Assembly: GCA_016709845.1 (NCBI GenBank)
Contig: JADJMA010000019.1
Location: 1 to 64,000 of the forward strand
Source: Flammeovirgaceae bacterium
GTDB taxonomy: Bacteria > Bacteroidota > Bacteroidia > Cytophagales > Cyclobacteriaceae
Direction: 5' to 3'
Length of the DNA: 64,000 bases
Shown here: positions 59,210 through 64,000 of the stretch, piece by piece
Layout: each line of letters opens with the position of its first letter
Numbering within the stretch: position 1 is the first letter of the stretch
The notes under the pieces: generated by a model
The model's database searches: none
Told to the model about the DNA's origin: nothing
Seen by the model: only the letters and a program-made list of their open reading frames with translations
Translations under genes and position numbers: made by a program

Positions 59210-59893
59210 TTAATTCTCCAGAAAGGCTTTTAATTTCCGGGACTCACCAAATAGAATTAAGGTATCTCCCGTCCGAAATTCAGTGCTAGGTACAAGAATG
59301 CCGAGCGTATGCTTTTTCATTCGGATGGTACCCAGAATGTTTTTCTCTTCAAAGTTTCGCTTAATGGAAATCAATTGAATTTCATAGTTATTTAAAAAAT
59401 CAACATCTGTAACTTTAGTTCCCACCAATCGGCCCGGCACATTGACTTCTGCAATCTGATATTGATCGCACACCCGATACGAATCGATTATACCATCAAA
59501 ACTTAAATGGTAAGCCATACGGTCTGCTGAATTCTGTTCGGGGTAAACAAACTCGGTTAGCCCCATAGTTTCCAGCACGGTTTTTTGTAGTGTTGAAGTC
59601 ACCCTGCTGATAATCCGTTTGACACCAATTTGTTTTAGCAAGGCGGCAAGCAATATGATAGTGCCTTCATTTTCGCCAATAGCAATAATAACGGCATCAA
59701 CTTCCTTTAGAGGAAGATCCTGGATGGCCTCGCGGTTGGTGGCGTCCATTGTTACGGTGTACGTGATCCGGTTTTTCAGTTTTTCGGTTCGGGCAGGGTC
59801 ACTATCAATTCCAAAGACCTCATGCCCTAATTCCACCAGCTTGCTGGCTAACGAGGCTCCATAATTGCCAATTCCAAATACAATGAATTTCAT
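59210..59893 (-). CDS. trkA: Potassium-uptake regulatory subunit, TrkA/KtrA family
   Basis: Intact 227 residues. RCK-N Rossmann domain F-G-I-G-N-Y-G-A-S-L-A, acidic strand end F-G-I-D-S-D, M-D-A-T-N-R-E and A-V-I-I-A-I-G-E; RCK-C domain from about V-P-G-R-L-V-G-T-K-V. A single RCK unit of this size is KtrA-like and gates the membrane subunit by nucleotide binding. It starts 12 bp after the trkH stop. The symbol is by family; ktrA would fit equally. Confidence 0.92.
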   Translation of the reverse strand: MKFIVFGIGNYGASLASKLVELGHEVFGIDSDPARTEKLKNRITYTVTMDATNREAIQDLPLKEVDAVIIAIGENEGTIILLAALLKQIGVKRIISRVTSTLQKTVLETMGLTEFVYPEQNSADRMAYHLSFDGIIDSYRVCDQYQIAEVNVPGRLVGTKVTDVDFLNNYEIQLISIKRNFEEKNILGTIRMKKHTLGILVPSTEFRTGDTLILFGESRKLKAFLEN

Positions 59894-59905
59894 ATCATGA
59901 TAAAG

Positions 59906-61774
59906 TTAATACATTATTTCTTCAACCGGATATTGATAGGGCTGATGTCGCACTTCGGTTACAAAAGCTATTAATAGCGTAAGGGCCCCCACGCGACCTA
60001 TAAACATGGTAAGTATTAAAACAATTTTACTGGTGTCAGAAAGCTCGGGGGTTATGCCAAGCGTAAGACCTACGGTGGCAAAGGCTGAGAAGACCTCGAA
60101 AGCAATTTTTAAAAGACCTTTCTCTTCGTCATTCACGGCAATCATTAACACGGCCAATCCAATGACCAACAAGGAGAGCAGAATAACGGCAAACGCTTTG
60201 TTTATGGATTGCTCTCCAATTTGAGTGTGGAAAACATCTGTTTTATTCTTTCCAAAAACGATGGCGCGAAGGTTCAAAAATGCAACGGCAGCCGTGGTTG
60301 TTTTTATACCACCACCCGTGGATGATGGTGAAGCGCCAATCCACATGAGCATTAAATAGATCATAACCGTTGGTAGTGTCAGCTTTGTTAAGTCCACAGT
60401 ATTAAACCCGGCTGTGCGTGGTGTTACCGAGCCAAAAAATGCCGTTACCAATTTGCCAAACAGCGTAGGATGTTCAGCCAGAGAGGCATTTTGTTCAAAT
60501 AGGAGGTACGTACAGAACCCAAATACCAATAAGATAAACGTAGTAGCGAGCGCAATTTTTGAATTAACGTGAATGAGACGAGTGTAATATTCCTGCGAAG
60601 GCCTTTTAAGAAGCTTGTTAAGAATATTGGTTGCTTTGGTTCGGATATAGGAGAAGATATTGAATGTAATAGGGAATCCCATTCCGCCTAAAATAATTAA
60701 AATAGCAACAATTAAATGAATGGGATAATTGAACCGAATGATCGATTCATGAAGGCCATCCGGTAGGGTTGAAAATCCGGCATTACAAAAAGCGGAAACG
60801 GAATGAAAGATGGAAAAGAAAACATGTTGCTCCTTTTTGGGGAATAGATTTTCATCGATACTAAAGAAGATTAAAAAGGCACCGAGTGCTTCGAAGAAAA
60901 GCGTCACTAAAATGATCCGGCCTACCATGGTTATAACGTTGCTCATGCGTTTGCTGCTTACCATACTTGTTAAAGCCATTTGATTATGAAACGAAACTGA
61001 GCCGGCTGCCAGGTAGGCAAACAAACCAGTAAACGTCATAATCCCCAGTCCACCTATTTGTATCAGAAAAAGGATAATCACTTTTCCTACACTGGTGAAG
61101 TGGGTAGATGTATTGACTACCGTGAGCCCGGTAACACACACTGCACTGGCGGAAGTAAAAAAGGCATCAATCGCGCTGATGCCTTTAAATGTTGCCTTAG
61201 GCAACATAAGAAGAAGCGCACCAACTATTATTATAACCACAAAACTTACAATAAAGATAAAAGCCGTGTTTTGTCTTCTGCGATAAAGATATTTCAGCAA
61301 CCCGCTTGCTTCGGTGAGAAGCAGAAATAGAATACCGGAATAGAAAATTAGTTTTCGCACCAATAGGTCGGTGGTGGCACTTGTATTAGTGTCAATTATT
61401 TTTTGTGCCTCGTGGTGTAGATAATAAACCAGAACGACCAGCGAAAGGTTGTAGAGATGGGCTTTTATTTTTTTTACTTCAACCCACTCCGAGATGAAAC
61501 GGATGACAAACAGAATCTTAAAACTGAACAACACCAATAAAAGAACACTGTACAATCTCGCATCATGGCTAAAAAATGGATTGAATCCGAAATCATAAAT
61601 CACCAAACCCACAGCAGCCAGCGTGGCAAACGGTATGAGCGCATTACTAACCCGATAGGTAATTCGTAACACATGGACCAAGGTAAACTTACTTTGGCTT
61701 ATTATCCGATCGGTGAGCCCACGTCTCAGCAACCGGTAGAATAGAATGATTTTTTGTTTCGCCTTTTTTAGCAT
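59906..61774 (-). CDS. trkH: Potassium transporter membrane subunit, TrkH/KtrB family
   Basis: Intact 622 residues. Selectivity-filter-like turns include T-S-A-S-A-V-C-V-T-G-L, V-S-A-F-C-N-A-G-F-S, G-S-V-T-P-R-T-A-G-F-N and S-A-F-A-T-V-G-L-T-L-G, each with the conserved Gly. Two extra N-terminal helices (L-R-I-T-Y-R-V-S-N-A-L-I-P onward) precede the core, common in Bacteroidota. The C-terminus is short. First gene of a three-gene minus-strand unit trkH-trkA-glycosylase. Confidence 0.93.
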   Translation of the reverse strand: MLKKAKQKIILFYRLLRRGLTDRIISQSKFTLVHVLRITYRVSNALIPFATLAAVGLVIYDFGFNPFFSHDARLYSVLLLVLFSFKILFVIRFISEWVEVKKIKAHLYNLSLVVLVYYLHHEAQKIIDTNTSATTDLLVRKLIFYSGILFLLLTEASGLLKYLYRRRQNTAFIFIVSFVVIIIVGALLLMLPKATFKGISAIDAFFTSASAVCVTGLTVVNTSTHFTSVGKVIILFLIQIGGLGIMTFTGLFAYLAAGSVSFHNQMALTSMVSSKRMSNVITMVGRIILVTLFFEALGAFLIFFSIDENLFPKKEQHVFFSIFHSVSAFCNAGFSTLPDGLHESIIRFNYPIHLIVAILIILGGMGFPITFNIFSYIRTKATNILNKLLKRPSQEYYTRLIHVNSKIALATTFILLVFGFCTYLLFEQNASLAEHPTLFGKLVTAFFGSVTPRTAGFNTVDLTKLTLPTVMIYLMLMWIGASPSSTGGGIKTTTAAVAFLNLRAIVFGKNKTDVFHTQIGEQSINKAFAVILLSLLVIGLAVLMIAVNDEEKGLLKIAFEVFSAFATVGLTLGITPELSDTSKIVLILTMFIGRVGALTLLIAFVTEVRHQPYQYPVEEIMY

Positions 61775-61957
61775 TTTTCGCTAAGGAGTTTTTGCCTGAT
61801 TGCAATCAAGACAAACTTGTGGGCGGTTATTTTTATTCACCGACACAAAGTAAAGCAACCATATTTTCCTATCTGGATCAAATTAACAGTACAATTTCGG
61901 TTATATAAAATAACTTTTGGTTGTAATCAGGTTTGTTTATCTTCCAAAGAAAAACCC

Positions 61958-63520
61958 ATGCGCACATTTTTGTTATTCTTCGGTTTGCTGGTCAGCCAGA
62001 TAGTCTTTTCCCAGTCCTATGACATTCTCATCAAGAATGGAAAAATCATCGATGGTACCGGAAACTCATGGTATTACGGAGACGTAGGTATTAAAGCGGG
62101 AAAGATAGTTTGGATCGGAAAGTCGGCCGCTACGGCTAAACGGGTGATCGATGCGCAGGGCTTGATTGTAGCCCCAGGCTTTATTGATGTACATACGCAT
62201 ATTGAAGGGGGAGAATTAACCACACCTACAGCCGATAATTTTATTTATGATGGCGTAACTTCGGTGGTTACCGGCAATTGTGGCGGGTCTAATGCGGACA
62301 TCGCCCAATACTTTTTAAGACTTGATTCTATAAAAACCTCTATCAATGTGGCCACGTTGATAGGGCACAATACCGTGCGCAGAGCGGTGATGGGTGATTT
62401 GCAGCGCGACCCAACGGCCGAGGAACAGGAGAAAATGCAGCGATTGATTGAAAAGGCCATGCAGGATGGAGCAGTGGGTATGTCAACAGGCTTAATTTAC
62501 GTTCCGGGCACCTATTCCCAAACACCAGAAGTAGTTGGTTTGGCAAAAGTTGCTGCCCAGTATCACGGTGTTTATGCTTCGCACATTCGCGATGAGGGCG
62601 ATCACGTTACCGATGCTATTAATGAAGCAATTAACATTGGTCGTGAAGCAAAAATTCCGGTGGAGATTTCTCATTTTAAGGTAACATATAAACCAAACTG
62701 GGGCCGCTCGGTGGAAACGATTGGCTTGATTGAAAAAGCGCGGGCTGAAGGATTGGACGTTACCATAGATCAATATCCATACGTAGCCAGTAGTACTACC
62801 TTAGATACTACGATGCCAACCTGGGTATTTGCCGGTGGTCGCGACTCGATGAAAATGCGAATTGACGATCCGGCCATGCGTCTGAAAATAAAAAAGGAAA
62901 TGGTGGCGAATCTGAAATCTAAAAAACTGAAGAACTATAGTTATGCACAGGTAGCGCGTTATCCCCTCGACACGACCTACAACGGAAAGAATATTTCTGA
63001 AATCAATAAATTAAAAGGTCAAAAAGCAGGCCCGATGGATGAAGCGGAAACAATACTCGATATGGTAGGTTCCACGAATCGCACACAAATGGTTTACTTT
63101 AGTATGGATGAAGGTGACCTGATGCGCATCTTACAATACCCATTTAATATGATTGCCTCCGATGCGGGTATAGTAAAGTACGGTGCGGGTGTGCCACATC
63201 CCCGAGCGTATGGAACCAATGCCCGGGTTTTGGGTAGGTATGTACATGAATTGAAAACAATTCGATTAGAGGAAGCCATCCGCAAAATGACCTCGTTACC
63301 TGCCCAAAAATTTAACTTGCGCGATCGGGGTTTGATTCGCGAAGGAATGGCTGCCGACCTTGTCGTTTTTGATGAAAAACATGTGGGTGATGCGGCTACG
63401 TATCCGAAACCGCATGCCTATTCCAATGGATTCTCTTACGTGCTAGTCAATGGAGAAGTGGTGATCGATCAGGGCAAACACACCGGAGTACGAAGCGGAC
63501 AGGTGCTGCGAAGACAATAG
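61958..63520 (+). CDS. Secreted D-aminoacylase-like amidohydrolase
   Basis: 520 residues from the ATG at 61958, chosen because it begins a signal peptide (M-R-T-F-L-L-F-F-G-L-L-V to F-S-Q). An in-frame start at 61817 would add an implausible 47 residues. Intact. Amidohydrolase metal motif P-G-F-I-D-V-H-T-H-I-E; also G-N-C-G-G-S, H-I-R-D-E-G-D, E-I-S-H-F-K and A-S-D-A-G-I-V, typical of N-acyl-D-amino-acid deacylases. It frees D-amino acids or dipeptides from N-acyl substrates, possibly cell-wall-derived. Its stop is 1 bp from the stop of the convergent gene. Confidence 0.9.
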   Translation: MRTFLLFFGLLVSQIVFSQSYDILIKNGKIIDGTGNSWYYGDVGIKAGKIVWIGKSAATAKRVIDAQGLIVAPGFIDVHTHIEGGELTTPTADNFIYDGVTSVVTGNCGGSNADIAQYFLRLDSIKTSINVATLIGHNTVRRAVMGDLQRDPTAEEQEKMQRLIEKAMQDGAVGMSTGLIYVPGTYSQTPEVVGLAKVAAQYHGVYASHIRDEGDHVTDAINEAINIGREAKIPVEISHFKVTYKPNWGRSVETIGLIEKARAEGLDVTIDQYPYVASSTTLDTTMPTWVFAGGRDSMKMRIDDPAMRLKIKKEMVANLKSKKLKNYSYAQVARYPLDTTYNGKNISEINKLKGQKAGPMDEAETILDMVGSTNRTQMVYFSMDEGDLMRILQYPFNMIASDAGIVKYGAGVPHPRAYGTNARVLGRYVHELKTIRLEEAIRKMTSLPAQKFNLRDRGLIREGMAADLVVFDEKHVGDAATYPKPHAYSNGFSYVLVNGEVVIDQGKHTGVRSGQVLRRQ

Positions 63521-63521
63521 A

Positions 63522-64000
63522 TTATTTCAACAACTTAACTAGTTTTTGAAGTTCTTCCGTATTGCGTTGCGAGTTAATGCTACTGCTAACAGCATATTTT
63601 TCACGCGTGGTAAGCCGCCAACTCAAAGATGCCCGGGCACTGTTTTGCCGGATGCTGTCCATCTTTTGAAGCAACGGCAAATAATTATCAGATTGATATT
63701 GCAAGTCAATGCGATCAATAGGTACATGAAGCCATGCGTGTGCCTGCCCGACTAGCAAATCGCTGGTAATGTCTTGAAAGTTTTCAAAATTATTGTAAAC
63801 ACTGCTGATGGGTTGAGTCACATCGTCAATAATAGTTTGGCCTTTATTGGCCGAGATAACTCCTAACTTGGGTGAATCGCGAATGGAGATAAAAATTACT
63901 CCCGAAGTATTTTCCGAAACCCATTCGTTAAAGGCATAAAGAAATCGCACGGCATCCGATATTCCGAAATTATCTGAGATGCCCGCATCCATAATTTCTA
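63522..64000 (-). CDS. Patatin-like protein, C-terminal part (cut by window edge)
   Basis: The frame is open to the window edge, with coding residues (E-I) before the first Met at 63992, so the N-terminus lies outside. M-D-A-G-I-S-D-N-F-G resembles the D-G-G/D-A-G loop of patatins that supplies the catalytic Asp. The following segment is helical with basic residues. The nucleophile G-x-S-x-G motif would lie upstream. Family assignment is tentative. Confidence 0.5.
   Translation of the reverse strand, partial: EIMDAGISDNFGISDAVRFLYAFNEWVSENTSGVIFISIRDSPKLGVISANKGQTIIDDVTQPISSVYNNFENFQDITSDLLVGQAHAWLHVPIDRIDLQYQSDNYLPLLQKMDSIRQNSARASLSWRLTTREKYAVSSSINSQRNTEELQKLVKLLK

Noticed and set aside
1..64000. 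Programmed ribosomal frameshifting as the cause of the broken genes
   Set aside because: The breaks occur in dozens of unrelated genes, at unrelated sequences, in both directions and often several times per gene. Programmed sites are rare and share slippery heptamers with downstream structure.

Overview
The window reads as chromosome of a Bacteroidota bacterium, most likely of the Cytophagales type. The clues are DUF4468, YdeI, DUF2200 and DUF4256 proteins, a PitA transporter with a PhoU-like tail, a fused isobutyryl-CoA mutase, lipoproteins with short lipoboxes, TAnnTTTG-type promoter hexamers and little sign of Shine-Dalgarno pairing. No rRNA, tRNA, CRISPR array, transposase or integrase was seen.

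A dominant feature is that more than half of the roughly 52 genes, housekeeping genes included (typA, hutI, hrpB, nhaA), are split by single-base frame changes. In nearly every case the expected family sequence resumes at once in another frame. I therefore annotate each as one gene across its whole span and state where the frame breaks. Uncorrected sequencing or assembly error is the likeliest cause. The middle of the S74 protein (about 3430-4150) looks especially unreliable.

Layout. 1-12015 (+): typA (5' cut by the window edge), a TPR protein, an S74-chaperone surface protein, guaA, a TPR/periplasmic-binding-like protein, an outer-membrane-like protein, hutI overlapping apt, and a LON-substrate-domain protein. 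12084-15537 (-): icmF (B12 domain, GTPase, mutase in one chain). 15626-18299 (+): an orphan histidine kinase with a STAS-like tail, a DUF952 protein and a lamin-tail-domain protein.

18460-33425: a carbohydrate-directed region. It holds a Tat-exported TIM-barrel isomerase/epimerase, a GH3 lipoprotein, a divergent Nudix-fold (NrtR/AraR-like) regulator with a palindromic candidate operator, a two-domain esterase (alpha/beta hydrolase plus SGNH hydrolase), a PHP-domain lipoprotein, a sugar-dehydrogenase-like/HEAT/cytochrome c lipoprotein, a DUF1080 (3-keto-disaccharide hydrolase-like) protein, nhaA and a sulfatase with an extra C-terminal domain. Together these fit an oxidise-then-cleave glycoside pathway without SusC/SusD.

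33532-41660: ydeI, a DUF4345 membrane protein, the pair pitA-SET-domain methyltransferase (-), an SRPBCC protein, a MaoC-like hydratase, an unknown protein and hrpB, whose coding sequence contains a GC-rich palindromic repeat. 41867-44482: the molybdenum hydroxylase pair iorA/iorB. 44640-46618: an AT-rich stretch of small unknown genes, preceded by a 13-bp inverted repeat. 46742-55767: a DJ-1/PfpI lipoprotein, an NmrA-like reductase, two S9 peptidases and a run of small proteins (DUF4256, DUF2200, two SRPBCC, VOC). 55982-64000: an IGHMBP2-type helicase, a truncated yitT-like gene, the operon trkH-trkA-uracil-DNA glycosylase (-), a D-aminoacylase-like amidohydrolase and the 3' part of a patatin-like gene cut by the window edge.
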